A stretch of DNA of 5,713 nt from Puniceicoccales bacterium (GTDB lineage Bacteria; Verrucomicrobiota; Verrucomicrobiia; Opitutales; UBA9783). The DNA lies in the NCBI GenBank assembly GCA_031260015.1, contig JAIRKR010000055.1, positions 1-5,713 on the forward strand. The letters are read 5' to 3'. Made by a program: the position numbers and the translations under genes. Shown one piece after another: positions 1 through 5,388 of the stretch (the first letter of the stretch is position 1; each line of letters opens with the position of its first letter). The notes under the pieces were generated by a model. It was not told where the DNA came from. It made no database searches and worked only from the letters and a program-made list of their open reading frames with translations.

Positions 1-146
1 GCTCCCGCATCATTTTCATGGATGTCAAAAATGGGTATCTGTGGCTCGTCTTCGCTTCCCTAGACAACAGAACCTTCTATTATTTCTGCATCCCTGCCCA
101 GGACGTTATCAATTGTGCTTCCTAGAGGAGTTGCGGTGAGAATCAA
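1..146 (-). pseudogene. broken protein-like reading frame, runs off left edge
   Basis: Read on the minus strand, the frame is open from position 221 to 63, meets one TAG at 62-60, and continues open to position 1. Both sides look like protein. Before the stop it reads SLILTATPLGSTIDNVLGRD and then AEIIEGSVV; after it, GSEDEPQIPIFDIHENDAG. There is no ATG, GTG or TTG in frame between the TAG and the edge, so the downstream part has no start of its own. The only plausible start seen is TTG at 146-144, without a good ribosome site. TAG ends the FlgN-like gene elsewhere in this window, so it is probably not recoded. The LTATP string resembles motif III (SATP-like) of superfamily 2 helicases, but no DEAD/DEAH box lies upstream, so I do not assign that function. 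A Ser/Thr-rich N-terminus of a secreted protein is an alternative. Most likely a nonsense-mutated gene. Confidence 0.35.
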
Positions 147-386
147 AGATGTAGCAAGGTTCTTTTTAAAGTATGAATTTGGAAATGGTAAAGTTGAGAG
201 TTTATAGTATATAAAGAGATTCTAACTAATTCTTTTTCAATAAAACAAAAATCAAAACGATACAAAATGAACAAAGGACCTTGCGACATTACAACGAAGT
301 TTACATCCATAATAGTAGGCACGCAAAGTGATTATTGAAGTAGGGTGACCCAATGCTTGGATAGCCTACAGAAAGCTTTGTTATAA

Positions 387-419
387 GATTTGTGTAACTT
401 TCTTAAGGGTTACACAATC
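387..419. repeat. inverted repeat downstream of tatD
   Basis: TTGTGTAAC at 390-398 pairs exactly with GTTACACAA at 409-417 across a 10-base loop. Using GAT at 387-389 and ATC at 417-419 with one bulged T lengthens the stem to 11 pairs. It lies about 60 bases past the tatD stop in the direction of tatD transcription, so it could be a 3' processing or termination hairpin. No T-run follows on either strand, so it is not a standard intrinsic terminator. The rest of 222-477 shows no convincing gene, only a perfect 10-base palindrome ACCTGCAGGT at 442-451 and a 23-codon ATG frame at 267 without a ribosome site. Confidence 0.4.
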
Positions 420-477
420 GCATGTCAGTATATTCGAAATTACCTGCAGGTGATGTTTCCGTATTTGGGTGGAGATA

Positions 478-1263
478 TTACCAGCAGGTCCTGAAGAATG
501 TTTGCGTATTTTGCACGGTCGCTTCACAGAATATTTGAAAATCAACTTGCTTTAAAGTGGCAATGTGCCTTGCGGTGTAGGGCAATAATGCAGGTGTGTT
601 GGTTTTACCCCGGTAAGGTACGGGTGCTAAATACGGACAATCGGTTTCGACCAAAATGCGATCCAAGGGTGTTGCGAGAATCGTATTTTGAACGGATTGC
701 GCATTTTTAAAGGTGACAACGCCTGCGTAGGATAAAAAAGCACCTGCAGCCAGTAAATACTCGGCTTCTTGCGGTGTCCCCGTGAAGCAGTGAAAAAGCA
801 CATTGTGGAGATCAAATCGGGTATATTTTAAAACTTCACAAACAACCTCAAAGGCATCTCGACAATGGATTACAACCGGCATATTGTATTTTTGTGCGAG
901 ACGCAGTTGTTTTTCAAAGACGACAATTTGTTGCTTTGTGTAGGTAACCTGTTCGTTTTTATTGCCAGGCAGCTGATGAAAATCTAAGCCAACTTCTCCA
1001 ATGGCAACGGCATCGGAAAGGAAGGTAGGGAGTTGTTCCAACCGTACTTCGAAATCATTTTCAATGTTAAGCGGATGCAAGCCGACGCAGAACTGAATGC
1101 ACTCATGGTGAGAGGCAAGCGAGGCATAAATTTGCCAGTCTTCCAATCGTGTCCCAACGGCCACAAATTTGTGTACATCCTGCCGATAAGCTTCCGCTAA
1201 AATCTTTTCTATTTGACCTGTTTTTACCCAATCTTCCAAATGACAGTGCGAATCAATGAGCAT
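478..1263 (-). CDS. tatD: TatD family metal-dependent hydrolase (putative DNase)
   Basis: The 261-residue product is a complete TatD-family TIM-barrel hydrolase, the usual length for the family. Family members are cytoplasmic metal-dependent nucleases with 3'-5' exonuclease activity on DNA. The metal-site residues are all present: H6 and H8 in DSHCHL at the N-terminus, E90 in AIGEVGLDF, H133 in VIHCRD, H158 in LFHCFTG, and D208 in VETDCPYLAP, followed by the usual YRGKTNTP loop. The start is ATG at 1263-1261; DSHCHL follows within three residues, as in most family members, which supports this start. The ribosome site is weak. The gene begins only 9 bases after the stop of the upstream small coiled-coil gene, so the two are probably co-transcribed and perhaps translationally coupled. 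Whether it is the TatD, YcfH or YjjV subgroup cannot be decided from the sequence. Confidence 0.95.
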   Translation of the reverse strand: MLIDSHCHLEDWVKTGQIEKILAEAYRQDVHKFVAVGTRLEDWQIYASLASHHECIQFCVGLHPLNIENDFEVRLEQLPTFLSDAVAIGEVGLDFHQLPGNKNEQVTYTKQQIVVFEKQLRLAQKYNMPVVIHCRDAFEVVCEVLKYTRFDLHNVLFHCFTGTPQEAEYLLAAGAFLSYAGVVTFKNAQSVQNTILATPLDRILVETDCPYLAPVPYRGKTNTPALLPYTARHIATLKQVDFQIFCEATVQNTQTFFRTCW

Positions 1264-1272
1264 CTTCGTTTT

Positions 1273-1617
1273 CTAGTCATGAAAGTCTTGAAACTGCGTA
1301 GAGGGAACATTTTTGCAAGACAAACGCATATCTTGTTTCATCCGTAAGGCGAGTAACATTTTTTCATTTTCTCGATCGAGCATAAAAATTTTCATGAGCT
1401 TCTGTTGGAGTCGCTGCGCCTGCTTTTTATCTTCAATACCCGCTTTCTCTACCTGTTTGCATTGTTCCGTGAGGAATTCTAATTTAGATAATAGGGTCTG
1501 TTTTGTATGCAGCAGATGCCGATGCGGGACCTGTTCTTGTTTCAACAGATTATTTTCCTGTGACAATAGGAGATAAATCTCCTCGCATAATTGTTGATAC
1601 CGATTTAGCAGATCCAT
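1273..1617 (-). CDS. small coiled-coil protein, FlgN-like
   Basis: This encodes 114 residues, strongly charged and predicted to be almost entirely helical, with no membrane segment or signal peptide. Leu/Glu/Lys/Gln-rich heptad-like stretches cover about residues 1-60 and 65-98. The pattern of an E-N pair near residue 21, a T-K-x-x-L-L stretch near 38-44, and an E-N-E-K-M-L-L segment near 83-89 resembles the FlgN family of flagellar export chaperones (hook-associated protein chaperones). Similar small helical proteins also serve as type III secretion chaperones or stalk-like proteins. Such short coiled coils are easily over-assigned, so the family call is tentative. The start is ATG at 1617-1615 with a weak purine stretch (TAAGAG) upstream; the stop is TAG. 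It lies 9 bases upstream of tatD on the same strand and 113 bases after mraY, so all three may form one unit. No flagellar gene is visible nearby. Confidence 0.75.
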   Translation of the reverse strand: MDLLNRYQQLCEEIYLLLSQENNLLKQEQVPHRHLLHTKQTLLSKLEFLTEQCKQVEKAGIEDKKQAQRLQQKLMKIFMLDRENEKMLLALRMKQDMRLSCKNVPSTQFQDFHD

Positions 1618-1728
1618 GCACTTACTCTTAATGAGATTTTACGTGAAATCGAGCATATTTTTCATGAATTGAAAGATCAACGCCGAAGTGTTAAATTTCA
1701 TTTTTTAAAGCTCGTGGCATTGAAGTGA
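1609..1728 (+). other. short open frame without start, possible gene remnant
   Basis: In the gap between mraY and the FlgN-like gene, the plus strand is open from just after TAG 1606-1608 to TGA 1726-1728. It reads as a plausible amphipathic helix (LNEILREIEHIFHELKDQ, then RRSVKFHFLKLVALK). There is no ATG, GTG or suitably placed TTG start and no ribosome site. It may be a relic of an older gene or simply chance in a 113-base gap; I favour neither strongly. Confidence 0.15.
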
Positions 1729-1730
1729 GC

Positions 1731-2831
1731 TTATCGTAATTTGAGCGTCATCAGTCCCAGTAAAGCGCAAAGGAGAGAAACAATCCAAAAACGAACAATA
1801 ATTTTTGATTCGGGAATATGCATAAGTTCAAAGTGGTGATGCAGAGGACTCATTTTAAAAATTCTTTTTCGGTATAACTTAAAGCTGAGTACTTGCAGTA
1901 TAACCGACAGTGCTTCCAGCACAAAAACGAATCCTACGATGATAAGGGTGATGGACTGTTGCGTCATGAGTGCCACACAACCAATCCAGGCGCCTAGAGG
2001 TAAAGATCCCGTATCTCCCATAAAAATTGTTGCAGGATGGGCATTAAACCATAGAAAACCAATGCAAGCACCTGCAATGGCGGCACATAAAACGCACAAT
2101 TCTTCAACCCCCGGAAGGTAAGGCAAATGCAAATAAGCACTGAGTTGCGAATGGCCCGTAATGTAGGCAAAAATTGCGTAAGTTAAAGTGATGGTGATGC
2201 TGCATCCGATAGCCAAGCCATCGATACCATCCGTTAAATTGAGAGCGTTGCTGGTTCCCGATAAAACTATAAACCAGTAGAGAAATAAAAAGATTGCGGG
2301 TAGAGAATGGATGAGAGGGGTTTTTAAGCAAGGAACGTACAGCCCGTCAATTTTTGTTCCCACACCGGGCGTTTTTAGTAAAAAATAGAGTACAAACCAT
2401 GTGGCAAGACCTTGAATGAGCCATTTCCAATGACTCTTGATGCCCCGGCTGTGCCTATGCTTGATTTTCGTCCAATCGTCCATAATCCCCGTAATGGCGA
2501 GTAACAAACCTACGCACAAAGTCCCTATGCCGTAGCAGTTGAAGCGTAACCATAGTAAGCAGGCAACCAATACCCCTGAAAGAACGGCAAGGCCGCCCAT
2601 GGTTGGAATTGAGGCTTTACCGGAATGCATCTGGGCAATATTGTGAATTTCTTTGGAAGAACGCACCACATCCTTGCAATTTTTTTTGCCTAACCAGGCA
2701 AAGATCCTGGGGCCTACAATAAATAACCACAATAGAGCGGTTATAAGCGCCATGGTACTTCGAAATGTGATGTATCGAAATAGACGCAAAGGGCCCCATA
2801 TATCTTCCAGACGACACAAATAATAAAGCAT
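1731..2831 (-). CDS. mraY: phospho-N-acetylmuramoyl-pentapeptide-transferase
   Basis: MraY is the inner-membrane enzyme that transfers phospho-MurNAc-pentapeptide from UDP to undecaprenyl phosphate, giving lipid I, the first membrane step of peptidoglycan synthesis. The 366-residue product matches the family length of about 360 and has the expected series of roughly ten hydrophobic helices. Diagnostic motifs are present in order: LFRYITFRS (17-25), PTMGG (76-80), the aspartate pair D118-D119 in GIMDDW, NLTDGIDGLA (198-207), FNAHPATIFMGDTGS (262-276, with D273), and the histidine cluster MSPLHHHFE (327-335). All catalytic positions appear intact. ATG at 2831-2829 is chosen because the LFRYITFR segment should begin near residue 17; an internal ATG at codon 27 would remove it. 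No Shine-Dalgarno is visible. The usual mur-cluster neighbours (murF, murD, murE) are not within the window, so the gene sits apart from a standard dcw cluster here. Confidence 0.97.
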   Translation of the reverse strand: MLYYLCRLEDIWGPLRLFRYITFRSTMALITALLWLFIVGPRIFAWLGKKNCKDVVRSSKEIHNIAQMHSGKASIPTMGGLAVLSGVLVACLLWLRFNCYGIGTLCVGLLLAITGIMDDWTKIKHRHSRGIKSHWKWLIQGLATWFVLYFLLKTPGVGTKIDGLYVPCLKTPLIHSLPAIFLFLYWFIVLSGTSNALNLTDGIDGLAIGCSITITLTYAIFAYITGHSQLSAYLHLPYLPGVEELCVLCAAIAGACIGFLWFNAHPATIFMGDTGSLPLGAWIGCVALMTQQSITLIIVGFVFVLEALSVILQVLSFKLYRKRIFKMSPLHHHFELMHIPESKIIVRFWIVSLLCALLGLMTLKLR

Positions 2832-2839
2832 ATAGGTTT

Positions 2840-2845
2840 ATTATA
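2840..2845 (-). promoter_or_regulatory. candidate -10 element for mraY
   Basis: The minus strand carries a perfect TATAAT at 2845-2840, only 8 bases before the mraY ATG. The matching -35 position has a poor hexamer (TTTCGA, 17-base spacer). If it is used, transcription would start at about 2833 and the mRNA would be nearly leaderless, which would fit the missing Shine-Dalgarno. The region is A+T-rich, so a chance match is possible. Confidence 0.3.
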
Positions 2846-2958
2846 GGGATATTGGGGGAATTCGAAAGCTTTTTGTAAAAGTTATAGTAAGCCCTAATGC
2901 GTAGGGAGATTGAAAAACTTATAAGTAATACAATAAATGACATTGATTAATAGGTATC

Positions 2959-3060
2959 GTGCAACTAAGAGTCAACGTTGATTCGGAAAGCAAAAGCGTC
3001 CACATATGTATTGCTGTTAATGAAAGTTTTATTTTTATAAAAATTTGCCTTAGGAGGTAA
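2959..3060 (+). other. 33-codon GTG reading frame ending in a Shine-Dalgarno-like motif
   Basis: The frame starts at GTG 2959-2961 (VQLRVNVDSESKSVHI at its start) and ends at TAA 3058-3060. The stop is embedded in TTAGGAGGTAA, the strongest Shine-Dalgarno-like sequence in the window (AGGAGGT, 3052-3058). No usable start codon follows at normal spacing: the next frames close at once, and ATG at 3082 gives only 8 codons. This could be a leader peptide or a remnant whose downstream partner has been lost. It has no ribosome site of its own. Beyond this and the hairpin at 3092-3124, I see no gene in 2832-3184. Confidence 0.2.
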
Positions 3061-3091
3061 AATAGGTTTTGTGTAGCTAAAATGTATTATG

Positions 3092-3124
3092 ATGACATGC
3101 AAGCATAAAGCGTGTATGCGTCAT
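3092..3124. repeat. bulged inverted repeat upstream of the protease gene
   Basis: ATGAC (3092-3096) pairs with GTCAT (3120-3124), and GCATA (3103-3107) pairs with TATGC (3115-3119), around a 7-base loop with a 6-base bulge on the left arm. It lies about 60 bases upstream of the candidate protease promoter. It could be a regulator-binding dyad or an RNA hairpin. No T-run follows. Confidence 0.25.
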
Positions 3125-3184
3125 TTATCGGATCGTCTGCGAAAGACATAAAATTGTTGTATTTGAATTTCAGTTACAAGAGTT

Positions 3185-3213
3185 TTGACAAGCACCGTCT
3201 CGCGCTATAGCAT
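3185..3213 (+). promoter_or_regulatory. candidate sigma70-type promoter for the metalloprotease gene
   Basis: A perfect -35 hexamer TTGACA lies at 3185-3190, then a 17-base spacer, then TAGCAT at 3208-3213 (4 of 6 matches to TATAAT). Transcription would start at about 3220, at or beside ATG 3221, the start of the out-of-frame N-terminal segment. That would give a leaderless or nearly leaderless message and fits the absence of a clear ribosome site there. Confidence 0.4.
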
Positions 3214-3220
3214 AGTAAGC

Positions 3221-3358
3221 ATGAGTTTGGTAATAGGGGGCATTCCATCTATTCTTTCAACATCACATACAATGGCGGAAGGTAGTGGCATGATTGAGCT
3301 CATTTGTGCGAATTTAATGGTGACCCAAACTTACTTACAGAGTTTAAAGGATATTTAA
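3221..3358 (+). other. out-of-frame N-terminal segment of the metalloprotease gene
   Basis: ATG 3221 opens a 45-codon frame that ends at TAA 3356-3358. It begins MSLVIGGIPSILSTSHTMAE, a Ser/Thr/Ile-rich, low-charge stretch of the kind seen in type III secretion signals, and sits directly after the best promoter in the window. The protease domain starts in the -1 frame, which becomes open after TGA 3295-3297. A shift anywhere in 3298-3355 would join the two, placing this segment directly before the FNGDPNLLTEF start of the domain. I infer that it is the native N-terminus, separated by a one-base deletion (or, less likely, by frameshifting at the imperfect G-AAT-TTA site, 3310-3316). Confidence 0.45.
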
Positions 3359-4161
3359 CAAACTTAAATGATTTGCCGAGCGGACGGAAAATAATTGAAC
3401 ATCTAAATAATTTGATAACAAATCAACCGACCGTTCATTTAAAAATAGAGCGTGCAGAGGGAGAGTTTGCAGAAAATTTATCGGTGTCTGATATTGGTTC
3501 CGATGGACGTGTTGTCATAGGTTTACCTGCGCCACCATCAACAGGCGTTATAAATGTACCTATTTTAGTACGCACAAAAGACGAATCTTATACCACAAAA
3601 GATGTTAGCGTTCCTTGTTTTATTGGAATGGGTCATGAGTTAATACATTGTATACACAAAGTAGAAGCGTTTCAAAACCAAACCTCTGTACAGGATATTA
3701 ATAATTGGACTGAGCACAGAAGCCACTTACGTATGATTGCTACATGTTATGGTTTTAAGCCCTCTGAGGGTGATAGTGATTCAGATGACTCCGTAGGTTT
3801 AATGGACTTTGAAGGAAATGAGAATCCGTACAGTACAAATTTTCTAGACCCATGGGGAAGTACGAAAGCGTACGAAGAATTCCGAACAATTGTTGGTAAA
3901 GAAACCAGTATTTTAACAAAAAACGAGCAGCAATCTTTTTCTACTTATGATACAGAGATATCGGAAAGGCATTTGTTGAGTGATTATTTTTCACTTAAGT
4001 ATTTGAGAGACGACCTCACTGATGATTCATCATTTATTACTCGATGGACCCACGCACTTAAGGCTGAAGATGTTTCTCCCGCAACCTACCAAATAGTAAA
4101 ATCTGTCTTAATTCAGGACGACATAGATAAATTGCCAAGAATAAAACAACAATCCTCTTGA
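3304..4161 (+). CDS. putative M91/NleD-like zinc metalloprotease effector (N-terminus possibly frameshifted)
   Basis: The frame encodes up to 285 residues. The zinc-binding motif HELIH (111-115) sits in GMGHELIHCIH, and NWTEHRSH (134-141) lies 20-25 residues later; its E137 could be the third ligand. Upstream, GDPNLLTEF (6-14) and LPSGRKIIEHL (24-34) resemble the N-terminal part of M91 peptidases, whose type member NleD is a type III effector that cleaves host JNK and p38 kinases. The family call rests on motif order and is not proven; another short gluzincin-type protease is possible. The C-terminal ~130 residues are acidic and unrecognised. No signal peptide or membrane segment is seen. The frame has no ATG before residue 109; TTG 3304 is a poor start with no ribosome site, and TGA lies just upstream (3295-3297), so the true N-terminus is probably in the neighbouring frame from ATG 3221. 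The next gene begins 32 bases downstream on the same strand. Confidence 0.75.
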   Translation: MCEFNGDPNLLTEFKGYLTNLNDLPSGRKIIEHLNNLITNQPTVHLKIERAEGEFAENLSVSDIGSDGRVVIGLPAPPSTGVINVPILVRTKDESYTTKDVSVPCFIGMGHELIHCIHKVEAFQNQTSVQDINNWTEHRSHLRMIATCYGFKPSEGDSDSDDSVGLMDFEGNENPYSTNFLDPWGSTKAYEEFRTIVGKETSILTKNEQQSFSTYDTEISERHLLSDYFSLKYLRDDLTDDSSFITRWTHALKAEDVSPATYQIVKSVLIQDDIDKLPRIKQQSS

Positions 4162-4193
4162 CATTTTTCTTCCTCGCAAAATGATTTGGCCCC

Positions 4194-4598
4194 ATGAAGC
4201 AGTTGTTTTGTTTATTGCCGTTTTTATTCTCTGCCTGCGCTTTAGGAGAACCAGTGGTTCAGTTTACTCAACATGTAAAAAATATCTTAACTCACAATGA
4301 TGCTAAAGATGGTTTACATTACGACATTACTATTAAAGAAGATAGGATCGCAATTAGAAAGTTATTTAGAAAAGATAGTTTGGAGAAAGCACCCATATAT
4401 GCGAAAATTTTACTTGACCATGAGTCTCATATGTTAGAGCTGTGTTGCCAAAAACTATTAATTATGGAATTGTTAAAAAGATTTCAAGTTCTGTACTTAA
4501 TTTACCATGAAAAATTTGGTGTAACTTATGAAGAAGCACGCAAGGCTGAGCAATCATTTCGAGAAACAATGAAATTGGTGGATCCGTTATATCATTAA
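4194..4598 (+). CDS. small exported protein or lipoprotein, unknown function
   Basis: This 134-residue product begins with a short export signal: a Lys, then a hydrophobic run LFCLLPFLF, then SAC with Cys15, a near-lipobox (Phe instead of Leu/Val/Ile at -3). Cleavage after ALG (residues 16-18) by signal peptidase I is the alternative. The mature part is mixed and mostly helical, ending with a charged helix around YEEARKAEQSFRETMK. I recognise no family. ATG 4194 is chosen because it opens the signal peptide; ATG 4181, 13 bases upstream, is in another frame that stops quickly. No Shine-Dalgarno is visible, and the gene starts 32 bases after the protease stop, so co-transcription is likely. The same frame continues open for 62 codons after the TAA, so the product may be truncated from about 197 residues. 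Confidence 0.65.
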   Translation: MKQLFCLLPFLFSACALGEPVVQFTQHVKNILTHNDAKDGLHYDITIKEDRIAIRKLFRKDSLEKAPIYAKILLDHESHMLELCCQKLLIMELLKRFQVLYLIYHEKFGVTYEEARKAEQSFRETMKLVDPLYH

Positions 4599-4787
4599 TT
4601 ATCTTGTTCCCATACTATCGTTACTTGGTACAGGCCGAATGAAGAAGTTATATTGGAAAGCAGACAAGTGGTACCACATTTGTATTTACCTACAATAAAA
4701 GGCAGGGTTGTTGTTGAACATGATGAGATGGCGGATGCGCGTTGCTATTTTCTAAGGTACCAACGGGTTGAAATGTTACACCTTTGA
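4599..4787 (+). pseudogene. in-frame continuation of the 4194 gene after its stop
   Basis: Directly after TAA 4596-4598 the same frame stays open for 62 codons to TGA 4785-4787. It reads like real protein, with balanced charge and strand-like stretches: RPNEEVILESRQVVPHLYLP, then TIKGRVVVEHDEMADARCYF, then LRYQRVEMLHL. There is no ribosome site and the first ATG comes late (4728), so it is unlikely to be translated separately. The simplest reading is that it is the lost C-terminal third of the upstream gene, cut off by a nonsense change. TAA in this context is a poor candidate for programmed readthrough. Its end overlaps by 12 bases the end of the convergent minus-strand reading frame, a normal layout for two once-intact genes meeting tail to tail. 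Confidence 0.4.
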
Positions 4788-5354
4788 AAGCTGTGTCAAC
4801 TTCTTGAAAGTTAAACGTACCCCAGCGCAGTGATATTGTAAGTCTTTTTCCAATACCCCTAAAAGTCTTTCCATGCATTGTTTGCATGCCTTATTCATTG
4901 GTACCGCACTTTCTTTTAGGTAGACTAACCAGAAAGCCATACGGTAACAATCTGACAGATCTCGATCGTTATGACATAAAAACCGACCCATGCAATCTAA
5001 AGCATACCCCAAAATAGATCTGATAGCACTTGAACCATACCAACGCTTAACTTGGTTTATGGACCCTAGATCGCTTGAGTGACATTCGCACCCTAAATGC
5101 CTGGACTTCAATAAATTAAAGAAGCTGACGTTTTCTTTATTTAGGTAAAGTTTGTAAAAAGTTTCTCCCGGACATGAGAGAACATTAATTCCTAAAAAAA
5201 GATCAAAAGAAGTTTGTATGGTTTCATAAAGTTGAAGCGGTATACCTTCAAAAAATTTATGTCAAGATCAATTTCTTGGTTTTTAAAAAGTAAAAGACTG
5301 AGAAAATTCGCTAAAGGTTTATGAATATAATTTAAAAGTGGTTTTTGTAATCAT
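4776..5354 (-). pseudogene. frameshifted gene of unknown function
   Basis: The minus strand is open from 5261 to the TAA at 4778-4776 (161 codons), yet the first 50 of these contain no ATG, GTG or TTG; the first possible start is TTG 5111. The startless part reads as protein (KFFEGIPLQLYETIQTSFDL, then FLGINVLSCPGETFYKLYLN). The preceding frame supplies a matching upstream part (PLANFLSLLLFKNQEIDLDI), joined at the T6 run at 5255-5250. A third frame supplies ATG 5354-5352 (MITK), joined at the A-run near 5347-5343. Undoing one lost T and one gained A gives a continuous protein of about 192 residues. It is Cys-rich, with several CxxC-like spacings (for example CKQC), and has no recognised domain, clear signal peptide or membrane segment. 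A function cannot be given. Start-to-start distance to the divergent gene at 5389 is only 34 bases, so they would share a control region. Confidence 0.5.
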
Positions 5355-5379
5355 GGCATGATAGTTGTTTTGATGGGAG
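5326..5379 (+). promoter_or_regulatory. candidate -10 element and ribosome site for the right-edge gene
   Basis: A perfect TATAAT lies at 5326-5331 with a TG three bases upstream, close to an extended -10; no good -35 is present. Transcription from it would give a leader of about 50 bases. GGAG at 5376-5379 lies 9 bases before ATG 5389, the clearest Shine-Dalgarno/start pairing in the window. The element lies inside the broken divergent reading frame. Confidence 0.35.
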
Positions 5380-5388
5380 TAAAAAAGT

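Noticed and set aside
498..710. Plus-strand 70-codon frame inside tatD
   Set aside because: Antisense to an intact, motif-complete tatD; no ribosome site or recognisable content.
1708..1732. AAGCTC/GAGCTT inverted repeat at the mraY stop as a terminator
   Set aside because: Only a 6-bp stem with a 13-base loop, and no T-run follows in the direction of mraY transcription.
2617..2943. Minus-strand 108-codon frame overlapping the start of mraY
   Set aside because: Most of it is a shadow of mraY in another frame. The part outside mraY is low-complexity A+T-rich sequence with no ribosome site.
344..3328. 10-base repeat GGTGACCCAA at 344-353 and 3319-3328
   Set aside because: Several shared 10-mers are expected by chance in a window of this size; no flanking similarity.
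4690..4887. Minus-strand 65-codon frame overlapping the end of the unknown gene
   Set aside because: It overlaps the more protein-like frame ending at 4776 and lies opposite the plausible plus-strand extension ending at 4787. Its tail is rich in Pro/Gln/His and looks like a shadow.
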